From positions 1 through 9,924 of the forward strand of contig JAJXUC010000141.1 in assembly GCA_021783435.1 (NCBI GenBank): 9,924 nucleotides of DNA. The letters run 5' to 3'. A model generated the notes under the pieces. That model was not told where the DNA came from. It did not search any database and worked only from the letters and a program-made list of their open reading frames with translations. The DNA is from Pseudomonadota bacterium (GTDB taxonomy: Bacteria; Pseudomonadota; Gammaproteobacteria; Burkholderiales; Burkholderiaceae). Below are positions 1 to 6,442 of this stretch, piece after piece. A program made the position numbers and the translations under genes. The number at the start of each line of letters is the position of its first letter. The stretch's first letter is position 1.

Positions 1-55
1 GGGCTTGCGCACTGGCAGCAAGCAAGAGCGAGACCGCAAATATCAGCTTTTTCAT
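1..55 (-). CDS. Exported protein, signal peptide only (cut by window edge)
   Basis: Only the first 18 codons are visible; the rest lies beyond the left edge. They read MKKLIFAVSLLLAASAQA, a textbook Sec signal peptide: two lysines, a hydrophobic core of about 11 residues, then an Ala-Gln-Ala signal peptidase I site. The product should therefore be periplasmic, outer-membrane or secreted; nothing indicates its function. The ATG at 55-53 has no clear Shine-Dalgarno sequence. The start is supported by the quality of the signal peptide and by a consensus -10 box (106-111) about 40-50 bases upstream. Part of the start codon lies in one arm of a perfect 11-bp inverted repeat whose other arm begins at the -10 box. 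The 231-bp gap from the upstream gene on the same strand, plus its own promoter, suggests independent transcription. Confidence 0.7.
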   Translation of the reverse strand, partial: MKKLIFAVSLLLAASAQA

Positions 56-107
56 CGCAGGCTTGACAAGGTCATTGAAAGGAAGGGAACGACTCGAAGC
101 CTGCGAT
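54..107. repeat. 11-bp perfect inverted repeat in the leader of the exported-protein gene
   Basis: ATCGCAGGCTT at 54-64 is exactly complementary to AAGCCTGCGAT at 97-107, with 32 bases between the arms. On the minus strand the upstream arm shares two bases with the -10 box and covers the likely transcription start, and the downstream arm ends in the first two bases of the ATG. It could be a protein-binding operator pair or an RNA hairpin closing over the translation start. The sequence does not decide between them. Confidence 0.55.
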
Positions 108-111
108 TATA
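106..111 (-). promoter_or_regulatory. Consensus -10 box (TATAAT) for the exported-protein gene
   Basis: The minus strand reads CCC-TATAAT-CGCAGG, a perfect sigma70 -10 hexamer, with transcription expected to start near 97-100 and give a leader of about 45 bases. No good -35 hexamer stands 16-18 bases upstream (the sequence there is close to GGAGAT), so the promoter may need an activator. The call rests on the exact hexamer in GC-rich DNA and its suitable distance from the ATG at 55. Confidence 0.5.
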
Positions 112-232
112 GGGAGCCGGGGCGCCCAATCTCCGACCATTGCCAACCCGGCTTGACGATATGCGCACAATTTGATCCTGCTCAGTGCCGCGTCGTGAGC
201 AAAATCACGCAGCTGCAACCATGCATGACGAA

Positions 233-250
233 GTGGCGTCTTTTCGCCAC
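233..250 (-). terminator. Hairpin after the 204-residue protein gene, weak terminator candidate
   Basis: GTGGCG (233-238) and CGCCAC (245-250) form a perfect 6-bp stem around a 6-base loop, 36 bases past the stop codon of the gene at 286-900. On the minus strand the stem is followed by TTCGTC, not a T-run, so it is not a canonical intrinsic terminator. It may stabilise the 3' end or act with Rho. Confidence 0.25.
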
Positions 251-285
251 AGAAGCCGGCCGCCGAGCCGCCAAATCGGCACGCC

Positions 286-900
286 TCAAGCCGCCACGCC
301 CAGCGGATGCACCAGGGCCTGGACAGGCGCGATGATTTGAGGTTGGTCGAGCGGGAGCATCTCGGTCAACTGCTTCGCCACGCGCAAGGCCACGCTCGGC
401 TCGGCAAGCTCGACCAGCAGCTGGAGGCAGTCGACGATGGCCCCGGCGAGTTGCTCCTGCGTCGCCGCGGCGCGAAGATGCTGCCGCACCACGTCGCTTT
501 GCTGGCCGAGGATGCGCTCCATCATGTCGAACAGATACATGCGCGCCATCACCAGCGAACGGCGCGGCGTCTGCGCAGGCGCCGAAACCCCGCCCGCCGG
601 GGCTGCGGCCGGGGCCTGCGCCGCACCGGATTCCCCACGCCCGGACGTGGACACGACTTCACGCGCCGCGCGCTCGGGACGCAACGCCGGACCCGCCGCA
701 GCTTGGGTGCGCACGCGCAGAAAACCCTGCTCGGTCAGACGCTGAACCTGCGCGGCCGCCTGCGGTCCCATCAACGCAGCGATTTCGGCCAGCGGCCGCG
801 TCCCGTTGCACAGGATGAGGATCTGACGTTCGGCCGGCGCGAGTCCGCGGCCGCGATGTTTCAGTTCGTCCTGGGCCTTGTCGGTTTTGATGGGGATCAT
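286..900 (-). CDS. Hypothetical protein, possible N-terminal winged-helix segment and helical C-terminus
   Basis: I do not recognise a named family. The 204-residue product shows three parts. Residues about 18-64 (from GLAPAERQILILCNG to LTEQGFLRV) alternate predicted helices like a small winged-helix fold. Residues 65-112 are an Ala/Pro/Gly-rich linker of low complexity. Residues 113-204 are predicted helical with regular hydrophobic spacing (RMYLFDMMERIL, then AIVDCLQLLVELAEP). There is no signal peptide or membrane segment, so it is probably cytoplasmic. The ATG at 900 is chosen over a TTG at 906 because AGGAG (907-911) stands 6 bases before it. It diverges from uppP across 184 bp. A long open frame on the plus strand over the same DNA (307-915) is the usual GC-rich antisense shadow. 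A regulatory or adaptor role is only a guess. Confidence 0.75.
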   Translation of the reverse strand: MIPIKTDKAQDELKHRGRGLAPAERQILILCNGTRPLAEIAALMGPQAAAQVQRLTEQGFLRVRTQAAAGPALRPERAAREVVSTSGRGESGAAQAPAAAPAGGVSAPAQTPRRSLVMARMYLFDMMERILGQQSDVVRQHLRAAATQEQLAGAIVDCLQLLVELAEPSVALRVAKQLTEMLPLDQPQIIAPVQALVHPLGVAA

Positions 901-906
901 GGGCAA

Positions 907-911
907 CTCCT
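907..911 (-). promoter_or_regulatory. Shine-Dalgarno AGGAG that fixes the start of the 286-900 gene
   Basis: AGGAG lies 6 bases before the ATG at 900-898. An in-frame TTG at 906-904 would abut this site and is unlikely to be used. This sets the protein at 204 residues. Confidence 0.7.
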
Positions 912-1084
912 ATGAGGTTCAAAGGACTTGCTCCGCACAGTATTGGGGCTTGATGACGAAACCGTGTCGAACCAGATGCGCACCGAAATAAACCGCCAAA
1001 GCGTGAAAAAACGCACGCCGTCATCGGGAACTGCAAGAATGCCGGCTCGGCTCGACAGGAGCCGCTCGCATTCCGGGAGCATGC

Positions 1085-1918
1085 ATGCATTCGTCCGTTT
1101 ACCTGCTGGCCATGGCCGCGCTGCAAGGCGTGACCGAACTCTTCCCCATCTCCAGCCTGGGGCACAGCATTCTGGTTCCAGCCCTGTTCCACTGGCCGAT
1201 CGACCGCGAGGCCGACTGGTTCCTGCCCTTTGTCGTGGTTCTGCACCTGGGCACAGCCGTCGCCCTGCTGCTGTATTTCTGGCGCGATTGGGTGCAGCTC
1301 ATCGGCGGCTGGCTCAAAGCCAAGGGCGGGACCGGCAATCCGCAGGCCAAGCTGCTGTGGCTGCTCGTCGTCGGCAGCATTCCCGCGGGCCTGCTGGGCC
1401 TGCTGCTGGCGCACAAGATCAAGGCCTTGTTCGGCGGCTTCGCTTTCGCCGCCGTGGCGCTGATGCTCAACGGCGTGATGCTGGTGCTGGGCGATTTCTG
1501 GAAGAATCGCCGCGCCACACGCGACCTTTCCGCGCTGGGCTACAGGCGCGCGCTGCTGGTGGGCGCGGCCCAGGCGCTTGCGCTGATTCCGGGCTTCTCG
1601 CGCTCGGGCGCGACCCTGGTGGCCGGCCTCGGCGTGGGGCTGGAATACGAGGCTGCGGCACGCTTTTCCTTCCTCCTGGCCACGCCCATCATCGCCGCCG
1701 CCGGCCTGCTGGAGGTGCCCAAGCTGCTGCATGCCGGGGTGCCGCATGAACTGCTCGGCACCATCGTGCTCGCGGGCATGCTGTCCGGCCTATGCGCCTG
1801 GCTGTCGACCTGGTTCCTGATGCGATGGTTCCACGGCCACGAGGTCAAGGCCCTGCGCCCTTTCGGCATCTATTGCCTGCTGTTCGGCGCGGTGGCCTTG
1901 TCGACCATGATCGTCTGA
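1085..1918 (+). CDS. uppP: Undecaprenyl-diphosphatase, UppP/BacA family
   Basis: This integral membrane phosphatase converts undecaprenyl diphosphate to the monophosphate, recycling the lipid carrier for peptidoglycan and other surface polymers; extra copies give bacitracin tolerance. The 277 residues match the usual length. The first family signature is at residues 14-27 (QGVTELFPISSLGH), with E18, S23, S24 and H27. The second is at 169-177 (PGFSRSGAT), with R173. Several hydrophobic segments are visible, about 48-66, 90-109, 118-136, 193-209, 224-245 and 260-276. Q14 stands where E. coli BacA has a Glu; the family motif allows Glu or Gln. GGGAG at 1075-1079 lies 5 bases before the ATG at 1085. 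An overlapping out-of-frame ATG at 1081 is not the start. The gene converges on the response-regulator gene with 9 bp between stop codons. I see no clear promoter in 901-1084. Confidence 0.93.
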   Translation: MHSSVYLLAMAALQGVTELFPISSLGHSILVPALFHWPIDREADWFLPFVVVLHLGTAVALLLYFWRDWVQLIGGWLKAKGGTGNPQAKLLWLLVVGSIPAGLLGLLLAHKIKALFGGFAFAAVALMLNGVMLVLGDFWKNRRATRDLSALGYRRALLVGAAQALALIPGFSRSGATLVAGLGVGLEYEAAARFSFLLATPIIAAAGLLEVPKLLHAGVPHELLGTIVLAGMLSGLCAWLSTWFLMRWFHGHEVKALRPFGIYCLLFGAVALSTMIV

Positions 1919-1931
1919 GGCCACGCCTCAG
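1915..1931. terminator. Palindromic hairpin built from two convergent stop codons
   Basis: CTGAGGC (1915-1921), loop CAC, GCCTCAG (1925-1931) is a perfect 7-bp stem. The TGA ending uppP (1916-1918) and the TGA ending the response regulator (1930-1928 on the minus strand) sit at equivalent places in opposite arms. Neither strand has a T-run afterwards, so if it terminates transcription it does so weakly or with Rho. A minimal bidirectional 3'-end structure is the likeliest reading. Confidence 0.4.
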
Positions 1932-2707
1932 GACTGGCGCAGCAGACCACGCAGCACGGGCAGCTGGCGGCGACTGATCGGCAGGGTTTCGGCCAGGCCC
2001 CGCACGCGCACCACCCAATCGGCGTTGTCATCGGCCGATTGAGAAGTGGCCGACGCCGCGCGGTCGAGCCCGGCGATGGCGTCCACCGCGACCAGGGCGC
2101 TGCGATGGGTGCGCACGAAGCGTCCGGCATACCGCTGCTCGAGCTCGCCGAGCGCGGTGTCGATCAGGTGATGCCGCGTGGCGGTCCGTAACAGGGTGTA
2201 CTTGTTGTCGGAGCGGAAGTACAGCACCTCCGTCAGCGGTACGCGCAAGAGGGCGCCGCGCTCAACCACGGATAACGCGGAAGCATCGTCGGCCGCGCCT
2301 GCTGTGCCGCCCCCCTGCCCGCGCGCCCTCGCCAGGAGGGGACTCACGCGCTCCAGGGCCTGGGCGAGGCGCTCGCGGCGCACGGGCTTGGTCAGATAGT
2401 CGACCGCGCCGTGGTCGAAAGCGGCGAGCGCGTGCTCGTCGTGCGCCGTGACGAACACCACCGCCGGCAACGCCGCGGCGTGCGGGCGTCTGCGCACCAG
2501 ATCGGCCGCGAAGTCGAGGCCGCTGGCACCCGGCATCTGGATGTCGAGCAGCAGCAGTTCGTAGCTCCCGACGCGCATCAGCTGCCGAGCACTGTCCACG
2601 TCCCCCGCCTCGTCGATGCGGCTCGACGCGCATTCGGGCAATTCATCGAGCAGCCGGTGCAGGCGCGTACGCGCCAGGGGTTCGTCGTCGACGATCAGGA
2701 TGTTCAT
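1928..2707 (-). CDS. LytTR-family response regulator, AlgR-like
   Basis: This 259-residue cytoplasmic regulator is phosphorylated by its partner kinase and binds DNA through a LytTR domain. The receiver domain (about 1-120) has the acidic pocket D7-D8-E9, phospho-acceptor D55 (LLLLDIQMPG), T87 and K107 (YLTKPV). After a Gly/Ala-rich linker (about 128-142), the LytTR domain spans about 146-257, with the typical strand VLYFRSDNKYTLL (161-173) and the FVRTHRSALV segment (197-206). The start is the ATG at 2707 because MNILIVDDEP is the expected beginning of a receiver domain; the reading frame stays open upstream but there overlaps the kinase gene. Only 4 bases separate it from the kinase stop, so the two are translationally coupled. 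Pairing with a LytS-type kinase beside argH matches the AlgZ(FimS)/AlgR locus of pseudomonads. Target genes cannot be inferred. Confidence 0.93.
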   Translation of the reverse strand: MNILIVDDEPLARTRLHRLLDELPECASSRIDEAGDVDSARQLMRVGSYELLLLDIQMPGASGLDFAADLVRRRPHAAALPAVVFVTAHDEHALAAFDHGAVDYLTKPVRRERLAQALERVSPLLARARGQGGGTAGAADDASALSVVERGALLRVPLTEVLYFRSDNKYTLLRTATRHHLIDTALGELEQRYAGRFVRTHRSALVAVDAIAGLDRAASATSQSADDNADWVVRVRGLAETLPISRRQLPVLRGLLRQS

Positions 2708-2711
2708 GGTC

Positions 2712-3764
2712 TCATAGCGGCAGGCGGATGCGAACGCGGTAGCGAGGCGGGTCCAGCCCCTCGACGCGGCCGTGGCGCAGATCGGCGGTGATGTCGTAGA
2801 GCAGGCGCAGACGCTGGGTGATATTGGCCAGTGCCACGCGCGTGCCCTGGCCGGACCGGCCGTCGCGCGGCGCGTAGTCGTTGACCACGCCGATTTCCAG
2901 CATGCCGGCACGTGGCGAGACCCACACATCGATATGGCATGGCCCTGCGCACGACTCGACCCCGTGGCGCACCGCATTTTCCACCAGCGGCTGCAAGGTG
3001 AGGGCCGGAATGCGAAGACCTTCCAGGCCGGGTTCGACGGCCCAGCGTACCTGCATGCGCTCGCCAAAACGCACCGCCTCGATGCCCAGATAACGCCGCG
3101 CCAGGTCCACCTCCTCCGCCACCGTGCTGAGGGTGCCGGGGCGGCTGACCGTGGCACGAAACAACTCGGCCAGATCGTCCAGCACCTGCTCGGCTTGCAG
3201 GGGTTGCTCACGGACTAGGGCACTCGCCGCGTTGAGGGCATTGAACAGGAAATGCGGGCGGATGCGCGCCTGCAATTCGTCGAGCCGCGCCTGCACCGTG
3301 GCCGGTGTGAGCGCCTGGGCGCGCAGGCTCAGATAGTGCAGGAACACCGCCGCCAGCGCAGCCCCCACGAGGGCGCTGCGCCAGTCCGGCAGTCCCCCGC
3401 CTTCGCCCGCCGCAAGCACCGAGCCGACCAGGGCCTGGGCCATCCAGCCCGCCGCGGCGCCCGCCCCCACGCCGACCGCCACACGCATGCCCGCGCCAAG
3501 CCGGCGCCAGCTGCGGCGCGACAGGCACATGAAGCTGAGCCAGATGGCCGCGGCCGGCTCGGCCACGGCGAGCCCCTGCAGCAGCGGTCCCCACCATTGC
3601 ACCGGCCTGGGCCCGGCGGCGAGGGCCAGCAGCACCACCACGGCATTCACCAGCATGTAGGCGCGAATCGCCGTGCCGGCATTGCAGGCGTCGGGCAATG
3701 GCGCCGTGGTCGCCGCAGTCGCGGCTCGTCCAGCATCCTCCCTCTTGCCATCCCCCGGCCACAT
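2712..3764 (-). CDS. LytS/AlgZ-type sensor histidine kinase (HisKA_7TM-less, His_kinase family)
   Basis: This membrane sensor kinase is the probable partner of the LytTR regulator encoded 4 bases downstream. In the 350-residue form the N-terminal half has about four hydrophobic segments (34-52, 65-83, 94-117, 131-147). The His_kinase domain of the LytS class follows: the phospho-acceptor is H171 in [12 protein letters not shown], and the ATPase has its N-box at 258-269 ([13 protein letters not shown]263), ND at 295-296, and the Gly motif G305-x-G307 leading to N314. No periplasmic sensor domain is visible, so the signal is unknown. The start is uncertain. The ATG at 3764 leaves 99 bp before the divergent argH. 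A TTG at 3827, preceded by a G-run, would add 21 polar residues but leave only 36 bp and run into the argH -10 box, so I prefer the ATG. Neither start has a good Shine-Dalgarno sequence. Confidence 0.88.
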   Translation of the reverse strand: MWPGDGKREDAGRAATAATTAPLPDACNAGTAIRAYMLVNAVVVLLALAAGPRPVQWWGPLLQGLAVAEPAAAIWLSFMCLSRRSWRRLGAGMRVAVGVGAGAAAGWMAQALVGSVLAAGEGGGLPDWRSALVGAALAAVFLHYLSLRAQALTPATVQARLDELQARIRPHFLFNALNAASALVREQPLQAEQVLDDLAELFRATVSRPGTLSTVAEEVDLARRYLGIEAVRFGERMQVRWAVEPGLEGLRIPALTLQPLVENAVRHGVESCAGPCHIDVWVSPRAGMLEIGVVNDYAPRDGRSGQGTRVALANITQRLRLLYDITADLRHGRVEGLDPPRYRVRIRLPL

Positions 3765-3827
3765 GCTGGTCGGAGGTCCGGCCAATTGGCTGTGCGGGCC
3801 AGACTCCGTCTTGCGGCCTGTGCTCAA

Positions 3828-3833
3828 TACAAT
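3828..3833 (+). promoter_or_regulatory. Possible -10 box (TACAAT) for argH
   Basis: TACAAT differs from TATAAT at one position and lies 30 bases before the argH ATG, giving a predicted leader of about 24 bases without an obvious Shine-Dalgarno site. The bases 17 before it (TCCGTC) are a poor -35. A perfect 10-bp palindrome, GCCAATTGGC (3781-3790), lies about 40 bases upstream within the kinase-argH divergent region and could be an operator, although palindromes this short also arise by chance. Confidence 0.35.
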
Positions 3834-3863
3834 CCCCCCCTGTCCGTCGCCATTCCAATCACC

Positions 3864-5261
3864 ATGAGTTCATCTCTCGACCGTAAGCAACAGGCCTGGT
3901 CGGCCCTCTTTTCCGAGCCGGTCGACGCGCTTGTGCAACGCTACACGGCTTCCGTCGGATTTGACAAGCGTCTGGCGCGATTTGACATCCAGGGCTCGCT
4001 TGCGCACGCGCGCATGTTGGCTGCGCAACACATCATCAGCAGTCAGGATCTCGCCGACATCGAGCGCGGGATGGGCCTGATCGCAGACGACATCGCCGCC
4101 GGCCGCTTCGACTGGAAGCTCGAACTGGAGGACGTGCACCTCAACATCGAGGCCCGTCTGACCCAACTCGTCGGCGATGCCGGCAAGCGCCTGCATACCG
4201 GTCGTAGCCGCAACGACCAGGTCGCCACCGACATCCGCCTGTGGCTGCGCGACGCGATCGACCAGATTCAGGCGGCGCTGCGCGGCCTGCGCGCAGGCCT
4301 GGTCGACGCCGCGGAGGCCAACGCCGACACCATCATGCCCGGCTTCACCCATCTGCAGGTCGCCCAGCCCGTGACCTTCGGCCACCATTTGCTGGCTTAT
4401 GTGGAAATGTTCGGGCGCGATGCCGAGCGCCTCGCGGACTGCCGCCGCCGGGTCAATCGACTGCCGTTGGGAGCAGCTGCGCTGGCCGGTACAAGCTATG
4501 CGCTGGACCGCGCGGGCGTCGCGCGTGAGCTGGGCTTCGAAGCCATCAGCCAGAACTCTCTGGATGCGGTCAGCGACCGCGATTTCGCCATCGAATTCTG
4601 CGCCGCGGCCAGCCTGATCATGGTGCATGTTTCGCGCCTCAGCGAGGAACTCGTGCTGTGGATGTCCCCTGCCTATGGTTTCATCGACCTGCCCGATCGC
4701 TATTGCACCGGTTCGAGCATCATGCCGCAGAAGAAGAACCCGGACGTGCCCGAGCTCGCGCGGGGCAAGACCGGGCGCGTGGTCGGCCATCTCAGCGCCC
4801 TGCTGGTGCTGATGAAGGGCCAGCCGCTGGCCTACAACAAGGACAATCAGGAAGACAAGGAGCCCCTGTTCGACACGGCCGATACCCTGCTGGACACGCT
4901 CACCCTGTTCGCCGACATGGTGCGTGGCATCCGCGTCAACAGCGAAGCCATGCAGAAAGCCGCACGCAGGGGCTATGCCACCGCCACCGACCTGGCCGAT
5001 TATCTGGTGAAAAAGGGCCTGCCCTTCCGCGATGCCCACGAAGTCGTGGCACATGCCGTGCGCGATTGCACGCAGCACGGCCGCGATCTGAGCGAGCTCA
5101 GCCTCGCCGAACTGCAGCGCCTGCATCCCGCGGTACAGGCTGATGTATTTGAGGTTCTGACCCTGCATGGTTCGGCACAATCACGCAACATCTTGGGCGG
5201 AACCGCCCCGCAACAAGTTCGCGCCCAAGTCGCCAGGCTGCGCGCCGAGCTCGCCGGCTGA
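3864..5261 (+). CDS. argH: Argininosuccinate lyase
   Basis: ArgH cleaves argininosuccinate to arginine and fumarate, the last step of arginine biosynthesis, as a cytoplasmic homotetramer of the fumarase/aspartase superfamily. The 465 residues are the usual family length. Visible hallmarks are [12 protein letters not shown] at 112-123, the Thr-His pair T162/H163 in GFTHLQ, and the superfamily signature [10 protein letters not shown] at 283-292, whose flexible loop carries the catalytic serine (S284/S285), followed by K302 and the [13 protein letters not shown] stretch at 324-336. The start is the ATG at 3864, giving [19 protein letters not shown], a typical ArgH beginning. The frame stays open about 200 codons further upstream, but only as antisense of the kinase gene. 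It diverges from the kinase and converges with dcd, 77 bp away; that gap shows no T-tailed terminator. Nothing is missing. Confidence 0.97.
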   Translation: MSSSLDRKQQAWSALFSEPVDALVQRYTASVGFDKRLARFDIQGSLAHARMLAAQHIISSQDLADIERGMGLIADDIAAGRFDWKLELEDVHLNIEARLTQLVGDAGKRLHTGRSRNDQVATDIRLWLRDAIDQIQAALRGLRAGLVDAAEANADTIMPGFTHLQVAQPVTFGHHLLAYVEMFGRDAERLADCRRRVNRLPLGAAALAGTSYALDRAGVARELGFEAISQNSLDAVSDRDFAIEFCAAASLIMVHVSRLSEELVLWMSPAYGFIDLPDRYCTGSSIMPQKKNPDVPELARGKTGRVVGHLSALLVLMKGQPLAYNKDNQEDKEPLFDTADTLLDTLTLFADMVRGIRVNSEAMQKAARRGYATATDLADYLVKKGLPFRDAHEVVAHAVRDCTQHGRDLSELSLAELQRLHPAVQADVFEVLTLHGSAQSRNILGGTAPQQVRAQVARLRAELAG

Positions 5262-5338
5262 ACCCGTCAGGGCTGCACGAGCGCACCACCATGGTCCATT
5301 TGGCTTGGATGGTGCTGTCCTGAAGCGCGTCCTGATTT

Positions 5339-5908
5339 TCAAGTCTTGGGCAGGGTGACCCCCTTTTGCCCCTGGTACTTGCCACCGCGATCCTTGTAGC
5401 TGGTCTCGCAAACCTCGTCGCTTTCGAAGAACAGGACCTGCGCGCAACCCTCACCCGCATAGATCTTGGCCGGCAAGGGGGTGGTGTTGGAGAACTCCAG
5501 CGTCACATAGCCCTCCCACTCGGGCTCGAAGGGCGTGACGTTGACGATGATGCCGCAACGCGCATAGGTGCTCTTGCCCAGACAGATGGTCAGCACATTG
5601 CGCGGGATGCGGAAGTACTCCACCGTGCGCGCCAGGGCAAAGCTGTTGGGCGGGATGATGCACACATCGGCCTCGATGTCGACGAAACTGCGCTCGTCGA
5701 AATCCTTCGGATCCACCACCGTGCTGTAGATGTTGGTGAACACCTTGAATTCACGTGCACAGCGGATGTCGTAGCCGTAGCTGCTGGTGCCGTAGCTGAC
5801 GATGCGATGCCCATCTGCCGCATGTCTGACCTGCTGCGGCGCGAAAGGCTCGATCATGCCGTGCTCCTGGGCCATGTGGCGGATCCAACGATCGGATTTG
5901 ATACTCAT
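5339..5908 (-). CDS. dcd: dCTP deaminase
   Basis: Dcd deaminates dCTP to dUTP, which dUTPase turns into dUMP for thymidylate synthesis. It acts in the cytoplasm as a homotrimer related to dUTPases. The 189 residues fit the family. Key parts are SSYGYDIR at 42-49, the phosphate-binding segment [10 protein letters not shown] at 111-120 (S113, R117), and catalytic E138 in [14 protein letters not shown] (133-146), matching the E. coli residue number exactly. The C-terminal [13 protein letters not shown] is the flexible lid closing over the triphosphate. The ATG at 5908 gives the expected [10 protein letters not shown] start. The Shine-Dalgarno sequence is weak (GAG only), and a 14-bp tandem duplication lies 17-44 bases before the start. 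dcd follows the YggU gene after 147 bp, so a separate promoter is possible, though none is clear. With nrdA/nrdB nearby, three genes in this stretch serve dNTP supply. Confidence 0.97.
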   Translation of the reverse strand: MSIKSDRWIRHMAQEHGMIEPFAPQQVRHAADGHRIVSYGTSSYGYDIRCAREFKVFTNIYSTVVDPKDFDERSFVDIEADVCIIPPNSFALARTVEYFRIPRNVLTICLGKSTYARCGIIVNVTPFEPEWEGYVTLEFSNTTPLPAKIYAGEGCAQVLFFESDEVCETSYKDRGGKYQGQKGVTLPKT

Positions 5909-5924
5909 GCTCGTGGTCTGTAAG

Positions 5925-5952
5925 TTGAGACTGCGGAATTGAGACTGCGAAA
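5925..5952. repeat. Two 14-bp tandem units just before dcd
   Basis: TTGAGACTGCGGAA (5925-5938) is followed directly by TTGAGACTGCGAAA (5939-5952), 13 of 14 bases identical. On the minus strand they lie in the presumed dcd leader, 17-44 bases before its ATG. They could be paired protein-binding sites (the 14-base spacing is not a full helical turn) or simply a recent slippage duplication. Confidence 0.6.
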
Positions 5953-6055
5953 CGGCCCGCTGCGCTGTCGAAGCCTCCTATTGGAACAGCTGGGCATGCC
6001 GCAACGTCGAACGCGCTGACGCATGATCCTCGCAAGCTTGTGCGACGCGGCCTTC

Positions 6056-6391
6056 TCACGCGCGACGATGCGCGTTCTGCGCCCGGTCAATGAGGGGATC
6101 GAGGATGGTCGCCACGCTTTCCGCAGACATGGACACTGCCAACTGCTTACGACGTGATTTCTCCCCGCGCAGGATGCTGACATCGCGGCGCGCAAGGGCC
6201 AAGGTCTCGGCCAACCAGGCGCATAGCGCAGCATTGCCGCGCCCATCCAGCGCTGGAGCCGCGATGCGCACGCGCAGCGCGCCATCGTGCAGACCGACCA
6301 ACGCTGTCGTCTTGGAGCCGGGTTGGGCCGCCACCCACACAATCGTCTTGGTTCCAGCGGCTCGCAACCATGATGGAGACTCGCCTCGCAT
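6056..6391 (-). CDS. yggU: DUF167/UPF0235 family protein, YggU-like
   Basis: This small conserved protein of unknown biochemical role belongs to the widespread YggU (DUF167) family. The 111 residues carry the family pattern in order: a VAAQPGSKTTALVGLHDGALRV stretch (about 20-41), AAPALDGRGNAALCAWLAETL (44-64; families usually read AxPVDGKANxAL), then VSILRGEKSRRKQLAV (71-86, family form GxxSRxK). It is probably cytoplasmic. The start is unclear. The ATG at 6391 has no Shine-Dalgarno sequence and lies 4 bases after the T-run of the upstream gene's terminator. A TTG at 6367, preceded by GAGGCGAG, is an alternative that loses only 8 residues. It sits between dcd and the H1-like gene on the same strand. 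Expression must come from read-through of that terminator or from an unseen promoter. Confidence 0.85.
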   Translation of the reverse strand: MRGESPSWLRAAGTKTIVWVAAQPGSKTTALVGLHDGALRVRIAAPALDGRGNAALCAWLAETLALARRDVSILRGEKSRRKQLAVSMSAESVATILDPLIDRAQNAHRRA

Positions 6392-6395
6392 GCGT

Positions 6396-6425
6396 AAAAA
6401 AACCTGGGCACTGGGCCCAGGTTTT
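6396..6425 (-). terminator. Strong intrinsic terminator of the H1-like gene
   Basis: AAAACCTGGGC (6399-6409), loop of 5, GCCCAGGTTTT (6415-6425) is a perfect 11-bp stem. Read on the minus strand it ends in seven consecutive T (6402-6396), the classic Rho-independent form, beginning 18 bases after the stop codon of the H1-like gene. On the plus strand it ends in only four T within the stem, so it could also work weakly in that direction. Confidence 0.88.
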
Positions 6426-6442
6426 CACGGTGGCAGGCTCGA

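Noticed and set aside
307..915. A 202-codon plus-strand frame over the 286-900 gene
   Set aside because: Arg/His-rich translation with no fold pattern, while the minus-strand frame has a Shine-Dalgarno site and regular helices. It is a shadow.
3252..3863. The argH frame stays open for about 200 codons upstream of its start, suggesting a fusion protein
   Set aside because: The extension is antisense to the kinase gene, which has clear motifs, and its translation is low-complexity and Arg/Gln-rich. ArgH from the ATG at 3864 already has the normal length and start.
3870..5180. A 436-codon open frame antisense to argH
   Set aside because: Codons mirror those of argH; long antisense frames are expected in GC-rich genes. 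No family resemblance and no ribosome site.
5262..5338. Hairpin CACCAT/ATGGTG (5287-5314) between argH and dcd as a terminator
   Set aside because: The stem is only 6 bp with a 16-base loop and no T-run on either side; too weak to annotate.
5974..5979. A perfect Shine-Dalgarno AGGAGG on the minus strand between yggU and dcd
   Set aside because: No start codon lies 4-12 bases downstream and no open frame follows; it is 66 or more bases before the dcd ATG, too far to serve it.
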